Numbered from the stretch's first letter, positions 17,346-25,859 are shown. The stretch is DNA of 64,000 bases from an uncultured Bacteroidia bacterium (GCA_902801205.1 CADCHE010000013.1:53726-117725); one strand, 5' to 3'. A program made the numbers and translations. Notes: a model not told the origin generated them from the letters alone.

Positions 17346-18668
17346 ATGGACGCCTTCACCTCGTTCGTGCTGGAGAATGCGCATGCCGATGCCGCGGACC
17401 TGTTGCTCCGCGTGAAAGCGTGGCCTGCGCCGGAGGATCCGCTGCTGTCGGACCTGGATCCGAAATCGCTGGCGGTCCATACGGTGACGGCGCGCCGGAA
17501 ACTGGAGCGTAAGCTGCCCGGGTGGCATGCCTGTCCCGGGCTCGTGTACCCCACGTCGCTCTGTGCGGAACAGTGCAGTTCGGCGCCGACCGCCGCCCGC
17601 AAGGCGGCCCTGGTCCGGCGCATCCTCGCGGACCGCTCCGGCGGACGGGTGGCCGACCTGACGGGCGGCCTGGGGGTGGATGCCGTGGCTTTTTCTTCGG
17701 TCTGCGAGGCGGTACTCTACAATGAAAGGGATGCTTCCCTGGCCGCTGCCGCCCGCCACAATTTCCCGTTGCTCGGTGCGCGGAACATCACCGTCCGGAA
17801 CCTTTCCCTGCAGCCGGGCGGTCTGGCGGAGGTGCTGGATGGCTTCACTCCCGACCTGATTTACCTCGACCCGGCCCGGCGCGACGACGGCGGGAAGAAG
17901 GTCTTCCTCCTGGAGGACTGTTCCCCGGATGTGCTGCCCCTGTTGCCGGAGCTGCTTGCGGCGGCCCCCCACGTGCTGCTGAAACTCTCTCCGATGGCCG
18001 ATCTGACGATGGTCGCCGAACGGCTTTCCCGGGCGATGGAACCCTATTATGAAGCAGCGGGCGCCTGGCGCACGGGATCGCCGCGCGAGATCCATGCCGT
18101 CTCGCGGGAAGGGGAGTGCCGGGAACTGCTCGTCTGGCTGGACCGTGGCTATGCCGGTCCGACGACGGTCGTCTGCGCAGAAGACGATACCGAGGTTTCT
18201 TTCTCGTCGGACGAACTGTCGTCCGCCCGGGCGCGGCTGCCGGAGGCCCCCTACGGTACGCTGCTGTTCGAACCCGGGAAGTCGTTGCTGAAAGCCGGCG
18301 CCGCCAATGCCCTCTGTACGCGGTATCCGTTGGTCAAGCTGGCGCGTTTCACGCACCTGTTCTTTGCCGACGGCCTCGACACGGCGGGCCTGACTGCCCT
18401 GGCACCGATGGGGAAGTTCTTCACCGTCAAGGCGATCCTTCCGTTCTCGAAGGCTTCGATGCGCGAGGTGCGGGACCGGTTCCCGCGGGCGGACGTCTCC
18501 GCGCGGAACCTGCCGCTTTCCAGCGACGAACTCCGCGCGCGCCTCGGCCTCGTTTCCGGAGGCGGGCTGCATGTCTTCGGGGTGCGCATCGACATGCCCC
18601 ACGCTTCGGAGAAGTACCTTGTCGTCGGGGAGCGGAAAAACCTGTCCGCCCTTTTGGCGGATTCGTGA
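17346..18668 (+). CDS. SAM-dependent methyltransferase with THUMP-like C-terminus
   Basis: A 440-aa protein. The central Rossmann-like domain has a SAM-binding VADLTGGLGVDAVAF motif (~residues 101-115), and the motif IV counterpart is DLIYLDPARRDDGGKK. The overall layout matches the Bacteroidetes class I methyltransferases annotated with a THUMP-like domain. The substrate is not evident and may be an RNA. It follows the peptidase gene by four bases. The C-terminal segment includes VGERKNLSALL. Confidence 0.8.
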   Translation: MDAFTSFVLENAHADAADLLLRVKAWPAPEDPLLSDLDPKSLAVHTVTARRKLERKLPGWHACPGLVYPTSLCAEQCSSAPTAARKAALVRRILADRSGGRVADLTGGLGVDAVAFSSVCEAVLYNERDASLAAAARHNFPLLGARNITVRNLSLQPGGLAEVLDGFTPDLIYLDPARRDDGGKKVFLLEDCSPDVLPLLPELLAAAPHVLLKLSPMADLTMVAERLSRAMEPYYEAAGAWRTGSPREIHAVSREGECRELLVWLDRGYAGPTTVVCAEDDTEVSFSSDELSSARARLPEAPYGTLLFEPGKSLLKAGAANALCTRYPLVKLARFTHLFFADGLDTAGLTALAPMGKFFTVKAILPFSKASMREVRDRFPRADVSARNLPLSSDELRARLGLVSGGGLHVFGVRIDMPHASEKYLVVGERKNLSALLADS

Positions 18669-18706
18669 TTTTTCAATAACTTGCAAGGAATAAAAGCAAA
18701 CAGGAT

Positions 18707-20368
18707 ATGGCTGATTACAACGAGAACGCCAGGAAATGGCTGGAAGGTGATTTCGATCCGGAAACCAAGTGCAAGGTCATCGACCTGCGGAACAGTGATC
18801 CCGCGGCCTTCGAGGACGCATTCTACAAGAACCTGGAATTCGGGACCGGCGGGCTCCGGGGCATCATGGGCGTCGGGACGAACCGGATGAACAAATATAC
18901 GGTGGGAATGGCCACGCAGGGCCTTGCCAACTACATCCTCGCCCACGTTTCGGGCGATGACCTGCGCGTGTGCATCTCCTACGACAGCCGGAACAATTCG
19001 AAGCTCTTCGCTCGGATCGCTGCGGATGTCCTGAGTGCCAACGGTTTGCACGTCTTTATCTTTGACAACATCCGCCCCACCCCGGAACTCAGCTACGCCA
19101 TCCGCTGCAAGGGCGCGGTCGCCGGCATCATGATCACGGCTTCGCACAATCCGAAGGAGTACAACGGATACAAGGTCTTCTGGTCGGACGGCGCCCAGAT
19201 CACGGCGCCGGTCGACGCGGAGATCGTCCGGGAAGTGGCGAAGATCACGGACCCTTCCGAGGTCCGTTTCGAGAAGGGGGTGCGCTGCGGCGAAGTGGAA
19301 CTGATGGGGAAGGATGTCGACGAGGCCTACCTGCGTGACATTCTGTCCCTGACGCTCAGCCCGGACTCCTGTGCGCGCCACCGCGATTTGAAGTTCGTCT
19401 ATACGCCCCTGCACGGCTGCGGGGTCCGGCTCGTCCCGGAATGCCTGCGCCGCCTGGGCTTCGAAAAGGTGTATCATGTTCCCGCCCAGGACATCAGTGA
19501 CGGGAATTTCCCGACGGTCGTCTCTCCGAATCCGGAAGAGCCCGCGGCGATGAAAATGGCCCTGGAAGTCGCTGAGCGCGAGGGTGCTGACATCGTGATG
19601 GCGACAGATCCGGACGCGGACCGGATGGGCATCGCCGTGCGCGACGAGGCCGGGAAGATGGTGCAGTTCAACGGCAACCAGACGGCTTCGCTCCTGACCT
19701 ATTACATCCTGACCCGCTGGCGCGAACAGGGCCGCCTGGACGGGAAGCAGTTCGTCGTCAAGACCATCGTCACCACGCAGCTGATCGCCGACATCGCCGC
19801 GCGTTTCGGCGTGAAGTGCTACGATGTGCTGACCGGCTTCAAGTACATCGGCGAGAAAGTCCGGGAATGGGAAGGCAAGGCGGAATTCGTCTGCGGCGGC
19901 GAGGAAAGCTACGGGTTCAACGTGGGCTCCTTCGTCCGTGACAAGGATGCGCAGGTCTGCGCTGCGATGGTGGCCGAATGTGCTGCCTGGGCCGCGGACC
20001 AGGGCCTGACGCTCTATCAGTTGATGCAGCGGATCTACGCCGAGTTCGGCTACCGCAGGGAATCGATGGTCTATCTGGTCCGTACCGGCAAGAGCGGTGC
20101 GGAAGAGATCCGTTCCATCATGGCCGGGATGCGTTCGACGCCGCCTGCCGCGCTGGCCGGTTCTCCGGTGGTGAAGGTGATCGACTACACCGACGCTGCG
20201 GCGACAGGACTGCCTGCTTCGAATGTCCTGCAGTTCTTCAGTGAGGAGGGGGACATCGTCACGGTGCGGCCTTCCGGCACGGAACCGAAGATCAAGTTCT
20301 ATTTCGGTGCGGCCGGGTCCGGCGCCGACGCCAAGATCGAGGCCCTGAAGGCCCAGTTCATCGGCTAG
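18707..20368 (+). CDS. Phosphoglucomutase/phosphomannomutase (phosphohexomutase)
   Basis: A 553-aa alpha-D-phosphohexomutase. The active-site phosphoserine loop is MITASHNPKEYNGYK (~residue 146), the Mg-binding loop is DPDADRMGI, the sugar-specificity loop is GGEESYGF, and the phosphate-binding loop is VRPSGTEPKIKF. The N-terminal FGTGGLRGIMG motif is typical of the larger bacterial type. It interconverts hexose-1- and hexose-6-phosphates. A strong hairpin terminator follows the stop. Confidence 0.93.
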   Translation: MADYNENARKWLEGDFDPETKCKVIDLRNSDPAAFEDAFYKNLEFGTGGLRGIMGVGTNRMNKYTVGMATQGLANYILAHVSGDDLRVCISYDSRNNSKLFARIAADVLSANGLHVFIFDNIRPTPELSYAIRCKGAVAGIMITASHNPKEYNGYKVFWSDGAQITAPVDAEIVREVAKITDPSEVRFEKGVRCGEVELMGKDVDEAYLRDILSLTLSPDSCARHRDLKFVYTPLHGCGVRLVPECLRRLGFEKVYHVPAQDISDGNFPTVVSPNPEEPAAMKMALEVAEREGADIVMATDPDADRMGIAVRDEAGKMVQFNGNQTASLLTYYILTRWREQGRLDGKQFVVKTIVTTQLIADIAARFGVKCYDVLTGFKYIGEKVREWEGKAEFVCGGEESYGFNVGSFVRDKDAQVCAAMVAECAAWAADQGLTLYQLMQRIYAEFGYRRESMVYLVRTGKSGAEEIRSIMAGMRSTPPAALAGSPVVKVIDYTDAAATGLPASNVLQFFSEEGDIVTVRPSGTEPKIKFYFGAAGSGADAKIEALKAQFIG

Positions 20369-20424
20369 GCGTCAGCGCTGGGTGCCCCTGTTGAGCAGGC
20401 TGATCATCAAGGAAGAAAGAGGAA

Positions 20425-20454
20425 ACCCCATCCAGCGCGGCTGGGTGGGGTTTT
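20425..20454. terminator. Hairpin terminator between the phosphohexomutase gene and tRNA-Thr
   Basis: An 11-bp stem pairs 20425-20435 with 20441-20451 (one G-T pair) around the loop CGCGG. It is followed by TTTT on the plus strand and flanked by AAA upstream, so it could stop transcription in both directions. Confidence 0.8.
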
Positions 20455-20458
20455 CGAG

Positions 20459-20531
20459 AGCCACTTAACAGACTTGAACTGTTGACCTGCGCGTTACGAA
20501 TGCGCTGCTCTACCGACTGAGCTAAAGTGGC
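20459..20531 (-). tRNA. tRNA-Thr, anticodon CGU
   Basis: 73 nt on the minus strand fold as a tRNA. The acceptor stem is GCCACTT/AAGTGGC, the D arm is GCTC...GAGC, the anticodon loop is TTCGTAA (anticodon CGU, reads ACG), and the T arm is AACAG-TTCAAGT-CTGTT. Discriminator base U; CCA is not encoded. The innermost anticodon-stem pair is A-C rather than Watson-Crick. Confidence 0.92.
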
Positions 20532-20591
20532 TTTATGACATTTCCCTCAGAAATGATGTGCAAAGATAAGCAAAAAATCCGAATGATGTGC

Positions 20592-20599
20592 TATTTTTG
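20592..20599 (+). promoter_or_regulatory. -7 promoter box immediately before a start codon
   Basis: TATTTTTG matches TAnnTTTG and ends only six bases before the ATG at 20606. The spacing predicts an mRNA with almost no 5' leader. Confidence 0.55.
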
Positions 20600-20605
20600 C
20601 AAAAT

Positions 20606-22039
20606 ATGAATTCAGAAATCATCATTATCGGTGGCGGAGCGTCCGGTCTGATGGCCGCGTACGGTGCTGCAAGGGCGTTGAAGGGGATCTCTCCCGCGCG
20701 GGTGACCATCCTGGAAAAAATGCCCCGTCCCGGCCGCAAGATCCTCTTCACGGGGAAGGGACGCTGCAATTTCACCAACCTGAAAGACTGGAACGACTTT
20801 TCCACCCATATCCGTACATCCTCCCATTTCGTCAAGCCGGCGTTCTTCAACTGGACGCCCGAGCAGATGATCGCCTTCTTGGAACAGAACGGCCTCGAGA
20901 CCGTCGTCGAACGGGGCGACCGGGCGTTTCCGTATTCGCACCGGGCTGCCGACGTGCTCGACACCCTGGTCGAAGCCTGTCTGCGTGAAGGGGTCACCCT
21001 GCTGACGGAGAAGGAAGTCGTTTCCGTCAGCCCGGGCTTCACTCTGCGCTGCGCGGACGGGGATACCTACACTTGCAGCCGCCTCATCATCGCGACGGGC
21101 GGCCTTTCCTATCCCTCGACGGGCTCGACGGGCGACGGTTACCGTTGGGCGCAGGAAAACGGCCACACGGTGACGAGCCTGTCGCCGTCACTGACGGCCC
21201 TGGTCCCGCGGGGGTACAAGGTGGCCGCACCGGTGGACGAAGCCGACCCGCTGCGGGGCCACATTTCCCGCGAGACGGCCATGACGGCAGCCGGCGAGGC
21301 CCTCAAGGGCGCCAAACTCAAGAACGTGAACCTTTCCGTCTTCGTGGACGGGCACCGCGATGCGACGGAATTCGGTGACGTGGACTTCACGGACGGCGGC
21401 ATCGAAGGCCCGCTGGGCTTCAAGGTCAGCCGCAAGTGTGTGAAAATGATCCGGAACGGCAGCCGGATCAGCCTTTCGCTCGACCTCAAGCCGGGCGTCC
21501 CGCTCGAGGAACTCTCCGCACGGATCCGCTCGCTGTGGAAGTCGATCCAGGAGGATCCGCGCTCCCGCCAGTGGAAAGACGGACGCGGCCTGAACGGCAA
21601 GGAAATGTACCGGATCCTGCTGGGCAAGCTGATGCCCTGGGACCTGATTCCAGGCTTCCAGGCATGGAATCCGGACCTGCTCACCGTCTCTGTCCCCAAG
21701 CCCGGGGCGGGCCGTCATTTCCACAAGCCGGTCTCCCGCCGTTTTTACGACGTCGACCTCGACGCCCTGGCGGAGTCGCTGAAGGACTGGCGCTTCGATA
21801 TCGCCGGCTATGTCGGCTTCGAACGTTGCGTGGTGACGGCCGGCGGCGTCTCTTCGGAGGAAATCCTTTCCAAGACGATGGAGTCGCGGCTGGTCAAGGG
21901 ACTCTATTTCTGCGGGGAAGTGATGGATATGGACTGCGACACGGGAGGCTACAACCTCCAATGCGCGTTTTCCACCGGAATCCTGGCCGGCATGTCCGCC
22001 GCGAGGGCGGTCCTGGAGGACGCTACTTCTTCTCGGTGA
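20606..22039 (+). CDS. HI0933/BaiN-family FAD-dependent oxidoreductase
   Basis: A 477-aa flavoprotein with an N-terminal dinucleotide-binding motif (IIIIGGGASGLMAAYGAA). The family signature GRKILFTGKGRCNFTN is at ~residues 46-62, an RLIIATGGLSYPSTGSTG block follows, and the C-terminal FAD contact is FCGEVMDMDCDTGGYNLQ. Members are often annotated as NAD(P)/FAD-dependent oxidoreductases with poorly known substrates. The ATG at 20606 was chosen over an in-frame GTG at 20588 because the promoter box lies between the two. The end overlaps the convergent cdd gene by 17 bases. Confidence 0.9.
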   Translation: MNSEIIIIGGGASGLMAAYGAARALKGISPARVTILEKMPRPGRKILFTGKGRCNFTNLKDWNDFSTHIRTSSHFVKPAFFNWTPEQMIAFLEQNGLETVVERGDRAFPYSHRAADVLDTLVEACLREGVTLLTEKEVVSVSPGFTLRCADGDTYTCSRLIIATGGLSYPSTGSTGDGYRWAQENGHTVTSLSPSLTALVPRGYKVAAPVDEADPLRGHISRETAMTAAGEALKGAKLKNVNLSVFVDGHRDATEFGDVDFTDGGIEGPLGFKVSRKCVKMIRNGSRISLSLDLKPGVPLEELSARIRSLWKSIQEDPRSRQWKDGRGLNGKEMYRILLGKLMPWDLIPGFQAWNPDLLTVSVPKPGAGRHFHKPVSRRFYDVDLDALAESLKDWRFDIAGYVGFERCVVTAGGVSSEEILSKTMESRLVKGLYFCGEVMDMDCDTGGYNLQCAFSTGILAGMSAARAVLEDATSSR

Positions 22040-22508
22040 AACTGTCGAAGATGAACGGCAGGATGTCGTCTACACGGTTGAATTTCAGGATTTTGTTCGC
22101 GCCTACCATGATGACGTTCATCGGCTTCCCGCCCGCCATCTGATATTCGGCCATCACCTGCCGGCAGGCGCCGCAGGGGGTGCAGGGCGTACCGTCCAGG
22201 CCGAAGTCGAATCCGCCGGCGATCGCGATGGCGGTCATCGCCTTGCCCGGATGGGCGGCGCCGGCCGCGAACATCGCCGTCCGCTCGGCGCACAGGCCGG
22301 AGGGATAGGCGGAATTCTCCTGGTTGGAACCTTTCACGATGATGCCGTCTTCCAGGCGTACGGCCGCTCCGACGTTGAATTTGGAGTACGGAGCATAGGA
22401 GGATTTCTGGGCTTCCATGGCTGCGGCCACCAGCGCCTGGTCCTGCGGGTCCATCTCCGCAGCGGCGGCATATTCCTGATAGACGATGTTCAGAGTTACC
22501 GTGTTCAT
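22023..22508 (-). CDS. cdd: Cytidine deaminase
   Basis: A 161-aa zinc deaminase. The zinc and catalytic signature is LCAERTAMF (His/Cys-Ala-Glu) with TPCGACRQVMAE (paired cysteines), and substrate-binding SKFNVGAA and ENSAYPSGL precede it. It converts (deoxy)cytidine to (deoxy)uridine for pyrimidine salvage. The start at 22508 gives the usual N-terminal length for the homotetrameric type. It is divergent from mnmA; the region between holds a TATCTTTA element on the minus strand that could be its -7 box. Confidence 0.93.
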   Translation of the reverse strand: MNTVTLNIVYQEYAAAAEMDPQDQALVAAAMEAQKSSYAPYSKFNVGAAVRLEDGIIVKGSNQENSAYPSGLCAERTAMFAAGAAHPGKAMTAIAIAGGFDFGLDGTPCTPCGACRQVMAEYQMAGGKPMNVIMVGANKILKFNRVDDILPFIFDSFTEKK

Positions 22509-22573
22509 TGTCTGTGGTCTTTGTCGTTTCGTGGCTAAAGATAGTAAAAATTGCGGAAATCCCTGCAAATGCC

Positions 22574-22581
22574 TATTTTTG
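22574..22581 (+). promoter_or_regulatory. -7 promoter box immediately before mnmA
   Basis: TATTTTTG, followed by CATC, matches TAnnTTTG and ends seven bases before the mnmA ATG. A very short or absent 5' leader is predicted. Confidence 0.55.
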
Positions 22582-22588
22582 CATCGCC

Positions 22589-24001
22589 ATGAAAATTTGC
22601 GTAGGACTTTCCGGAGGCGTCGATTCCAGCGTCGCGGCCCTGTTGCTCAAGCAGCAGGGGTACGACGTGTTCGCCATGTTCATGCAGAACTGGCATGACG
22701 CCGACGCGACCCTGCACGGCGACTGCGAGTGGGAAGAAGACCGTTTCGTGGCGGAACTGGTTGCGCGCAAGATCGGCATTCCCTTCTATTTCGTGGACCT
22801 TTCCGAAACCTACCGCCAGCGCGTCGTGGACGAGATGTTCGCCGAATATGCCGCCGGGCGGACCCCCAATCCCGACATCCTCTGCAACCGTGAGATCAAG
22901 TTCGACGCCTTCCTGCAGGCCGCGCAGCGCCTCGGGGCCGACTATGTGGCCACCGGGCATTACTGCCGCCGGGCGGAATGCACCGGACCGGACGGGGAAC
23001 GGCTCTACCGCATCCTGGCGGGTACCGACCCGAACAAGGACCAGAGCTATTTCCTCTGCCAGCTGACGCAGGAACAACTTTCCCGCGCCCTGTTCCCGAT
23101 CGGCCACCTGACCAAACCGGAGGTCCGCCAGATCGCCCGCCTGGCCGAACTCCCGTCCGCCGAAAAGAAAGATTCGCAGGGCATCTGCTTCGTCGGCAAG
23201 GTCGACCTGCCGACCTTCCTCAAGCAGAAACTCCTGCCCGCACCCGGACCGGTCGTCGAGGTCTACGATGCGTTTTACGACGCAGACCCCGCCTATGCAT
23301 TCGTCCGGGAAACCCTCGGGAGCCTGCTCCGCACGGAGGGCGAGCCGCTGATGACGGCCCGTTTCCGCTCCGAGGACACCGGCGGCCAGGCATACAACAA
23401 CCGCCCGCTCCCGGCCGGCGGCGATCGGACACGGAACGACTTCGACCCGCAGAAAGTGGCGGCGCTTCCGGACGACATCCTGCTCCGCCTCTCCGCTCCG
23501 CTCCGTTATGACACCCTTCATTTCGAGACGGAAACGTACCGCAGCGGGAAACACCATGTCAAGAAGACCCGCTACAAGGCGAATCCCTGGGGAAAGGTGG
23601 TGGGAACCCACGACGGCGCCCAGTTCTATACCGTCGGACAGCGGAAGGGCCTCGGCGTGGGCGGCCATGCGGATTCCCTTTTCGTCCTGACGACGGACAT
23701 GGCATCGAATACGGTCTATGTCGGGGAAGGGCACGCGCACAAGGGCCTGTCGCGCAGCTGCCTGCGGATCGCTCCCGAGGAGATCCACTGGATCCGGCCG
23801 GATCGGGCGATGCTCCCTGGGGAGGCGCGCCGGTTCCGGGTGCGGATCCGCTACCGCCAGCCCCTGCAGGACGCGACGCTGCTCATGCGGGAGAGCGGCC
23901 TCTACCTCTTGTTCGATACGCCCCAGCGCGCCGCCGCGCCCGGCCAGTTCGCCGCGTGGTACGACGACGCCGACGAGATGCTTGGCTCGGGCCGGTTCTG
24001 A
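22589..24001 (+). CDS. mnmA: tRNA-specific 2-thiouridylase MnmA
   Basis: A 470-aa enzyme that forms 2-thiouridine at the wobble position of tRNA. The PP-loop is VGLSGGVDSSVAALLL at residues ~5-20. Catalytic cysteines lie in PNPDILCNREIKF and DSQGICFVGKV. Further motifs are ATGHYCRR and DQSYFLCQL. The C-terminal barrel begins at QFYTVGQRKGLGVGG. It is about 100 residues longer than the E. coli enzyme because of an insert (roughly residues 225-340) between the second cysteine region and the barrel; I believe related Bacteroidetes proteins also carry one. Confidence 0.95.
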   Translation: MKICVGLSGGVDSSVAALLLKQQGYDVFAMFMQNWHDADATLHGDCEWEEDRFVAELVARKIGIPFYFVDLSETYRQRVVDEMFAEYAAGRTPNPDILCNREIKFDAFLQAAQRLGADYVATGHYCRRAECTGPDGERLYRILAGTDPNKDQSYFLCQLTQEQLSRALFPIGHLTKPEVRQIARLAELPSAEKKDSQGICFVGKVDLPTFLKQKLLPAPGPVVEVYDAFYDADPAYAFVRETLGSLLRTEGEPLMTARFRSEDTGGQAYNNRPLPAGGDRTRNDFDPQKVAALPDDILLRLSAPLRYDTLHFETETYRSGKHHVKKTRYKANPWGKVVGTHDGAQFYTVGQRKGLGVGGHADSLFVLTTDMASNTVYVGEGHAHKGLSRSCLRIAPEEIHWIRPDRAMLPGEARRFRVRIRYRQPLQDATLLMRESGLYLLFDTPQRAAAPGQFAAWYDDADEMLGSGRF

Positions 24002-24039
24002 GACCGGGAAGATTATTTTGCGGGTTTCGGAAAAATCAC

Positions 24040-24047
24040 TATTTTTG
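24040..24047 (+). promoter_or_regulatory. -7 promoter box of the SRP RNA gene
   Basis: TATTTTTG followed by CACA matches TAnnTTTG. The RNA's terminal stem begins four bases downstream, which marks the likely transcription start distance for this promoter type here. Confidence 0.65.
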
Positions 24048-24051
24048 CACA

Positions 24052-24148
24052 GGGAAAGTCGTACACGACCAGCTCCCTCTGAATCCCCCCAGGGCCGGAA
24101 GGCAGCAAGGGTAGGAGGTTGTAGCGGTGCGATGTGCCAAGCTTTCCC
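24052..24148 (+). ncRNA. ffs: Signal recognition particle RNA (4.5S type)
   Basis: The conserved SRP domain IV is evident: CCAGGGCCGGAAGGCAGCA with the GGAA tetraloop and the AGCAAGGG asymmetric internal loop, closed by a hairpin. GGGAAAG at 24052-24058 pairs with CTTTCCC at 24142-24148 to close the molecule. A run of seven T residues follows (24149-24155) and acts as terminator. About 97 nt, the small bacterial form without an Alu domain. With Ffh it targets membrane proteins to the translocon. Confidence 0.95.
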
Positions 24149-24153
24149 TTTTT

Positions 24154-24672
24154 TTATTTCCCTTGCCGGACGGCGTCCTTCAGACGGGCGACCGTCCGTT
24201 CCGCTTTCCGGGAGGGGCTCAGCAGTGCATACAGGCAGGCTGCGGCGAGTGCCAGGCCGGCGGGAACGGTCAGGATCCGGGGCAGCGAAGCGGCTGCGGG
24301 CGGAAGCCCGGCGGCGATGCAGAGGGCGGCGGCCAGGGCAGGGAGGGTCCGCAGCAGCGGATTGCGGTTCCCTTCCTTGAATGTGACGGCGTACCAGCGG
24401 ACGGGCTCGCCGTCCGGGGTCTCTCCGGCGGGGCCGGCGTCTTCGACCGTGGCGGCGATGTAGCGGATCCGGAACGGGGTGGAGGCGTCGAGGAACAAGT
24501 CGCACGGGCCGCAGGTCGGCGGCAGCCGGTCCGGGTCGGCTTCGTCGGCGCGCAGTACGGTGCCGTAACGCTGCATTTCCGTTTTCAACCCGCCCAGGAC
24601 GGTTCCGAAGGGCTTTTCCGTGCGGAACCGGACGGTCCCGGCATCGAGCATGTTCGTTCTCTTTTCGATCAT
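24154..24672 (-). CDS. Hypothetical protein with two C-terminal membrane helices
   Basis: A 172-aa protein from an ATG at 24672 (an in-frame ATG at 24651 is possible). The N-terminal ~105 residues look soluble, with a CGPC motif near residue 56. Two hydrophobic helices follow (~108-128 and ~133-152) and then a short basic tail. No family recognised. It starts nine bases after the stop of the LacI-type regulator, so the two are probably co-transcribed. It ends against the T run of the SRP RNA on the other strand. Codon use resembles its neighbours, which supports a real gene. Confidence 0.6.
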   Translation of the reverse strand: MIEKRTNMLDAGTVRFRTEKPFGTVLGGLKTEMQRYGTVLRADEADPDRLPPTCGPCDLFLDASTPFRIRYIAATVEDAGPAGETPDGEPVRWYAVTFKEGNRNPLLRTLPALAAALCIAAGLPPAAASLPRILTVPAGLALAAACLYALLSPSRKAERTVARLKDAVRQGK

Positions 24673-24681
24673 GTTGCTTCG

Positions 24682-25731
24682 CTAATAGTACTTCACGTTG
24701 TAACGCGTGAGGATGTCCATGTGCATGAAATTGTCTTTCCGGGCCGGCTCCCTGTCCAGCATAGCGCGGTCTGACAGGGCCTGGACGGCCAGGGCGACCT
24801 GCTCGTCGGGATGCTGGGCGATCAGGATGTCGACGGTTCCCCGCGTGAGCGCCTCGACGTTGGCCTCGAGGTTGTCGAAACCGACGACGCGCCGTTCGGT
24901 TCCCGCGTTGCTTTCGAGCCAGGGCACAATCAGGTAGATGCGCGAATTGAACATCACGATGTGCCGGACTTCGGGATTCTCCTTGAAGAAGTCGTCCAGT
25001 ACCTGCCGTGTCTGCGCCGGGTCGTCGGGATCGATGAAGACCTGGCTGACCCGGCATCCGGGACTGTGTTCGGCCAGGTAATCCATGAATCCTTCGCGCC
25101 GGCTGGCCGTCGGGTCGGACTGCCCGTGCCGGTCGGAGAGGATGCGGACGATGAGCAGGTGGCCGACCGCGTGCCCGGCCGTCAGCAGGTCGCCGCACAG
25201 GTAGCCGCTCTCGTACATCGGCATCCCGAAATACGCCAGGTAGCTGTCGTTCTCCACTTTGGAGTCGATGAAGACGAACGGAATCTCCCGCCGGTGCAGT
25301 TCTTCCACCAGGCCGAGCGTCTCGTGCCGGAACATCGGGGCGACGACGACGCCGCTCGGCGCCATGTCCAGCACCTGGCGGGCAGCCCTGCGGAAGTCGT
25401 CGAGGTCCGTCTGGTCGTAGTCGACTTTCCGGATGGTGACGCCGAGCGGGGCGGTTGCCTGGGCGGCGCGCCCGATCCCTTCTTCGGAAAGACTCCAGAA
25501 CGGGCCGGAGGCAGGGGAGGGGATGAGGACGGCAATCAGGGCTTGCCGGCCGGAGGAGAGAAGAGAAGCATGCATGTTGGGCTCGTAGCCGAGGTCGCGG
25601 ATGGCCTGCATCACCTTCTCCTGGCTCTTGCGCGACACTTCGCCCCGGTTATGAAGCACGCGGTCCACCGTCCCGATTGACAGGCCGGCGCGCCGGGCGA
25701 TATCCATGAGGGTCGTTTTCTCCGTTTTCAT
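24682..25731 (-). CDS. LacI-family transcriptional regulator of the pectin locus
   Basis: A 349-aa regulator. The N-terminal helix-turn-helix (~residues 6-50) reads TLMDIARRAGLSIGTVDRVL, followed by the hinge-helix region and a periplasmic-binding-type effector domain that starts IAVLIPSP and includes VVAPMFRHETLGLVEEL and VVGFDNLEANVEAL. It is transcribed away from the GH28 gene. Two palindromes with the same half-site lie in the shared intergenic region. Control of the adjacent pectin genes by a hexuronate or a KDG-type intermediate is likely but inferred. The HTH has TVDRVL where LacI proteins often have TVSRVL, as in several Bacteroidetes members. Confidence 0.88.
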   Translation of the reverse strand: MKTEKTTLMDIARRAGLSIGTVDRVLHNRGEVSRKSQEKVMQAIRDLGYEPNMHASLLSSGRQALIAVLIPSPASGPFWSLSEEGIGRAAQATAPLGVTIRKVDYDQTDLDDFRRAARQVLDMAPSGVVVAPMFRHETLGLVEELHRREIPFVFIDSKVENDSYLAYFGMPMYESGYLCGDLLTAGHAVGHLLIVRILSDRHGQSDPTASRREGFMDYLAEHSPGCRVSQVFIDPDDPAQTRQVLDDFFKENPEVRHIVMFNSRIYLIVPWLESNAGTERRVVGFDNLEANVEALTRGTVDILIAQHPDEQVALAVQALSDRAMLDREPARKDNFMHMDILTRYNVKYY

Positions 25732-25773
25732 CGTGCGCTTGTAATCCGGTGTAAAGATACGCTTTTTTTTTGT

Positions 25774-25792
25774 TTCCGTGAAAAGCACGGAA
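25774..25792. promoter_or_regulatory. Operator-like inverted repeat, site 1
   Basis: TTCCGTG and CACGGAA are perfect inverted 7-mers separated by five bases. The site lies 43 bases upstream of the regulator's ATG, near a minus-strand TATCTTTA (25752-25759) that could be the regulator's -7 box. It shares the TTCCGT half-site with site 2, which suggests autoregulation. Confidence 0.6.
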
Positions 25793-25839
25793 TAAAAAAA
25801 TTGATGTTTGATAAATTGTTGAAAACTAATTAGAAATTT

Positions 25840-25859
25840 TTCCGTTATCGTTAACGGAA
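25840..25859. promoter_or_regulatory. Operator-like inverted repeat, site 2
   Basis: TTCCGTTA and TAACGGAA are perfect inverted 8-mers around a central TCGT, giving a 20-bp palindrome with a central CG as in typical LacI-family operators. It lies 15 bases upstream of the GH28 -7 box, where a -33 element would be, so bound repressor would block the pectin-locus promoter. Confidence 0.7.
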
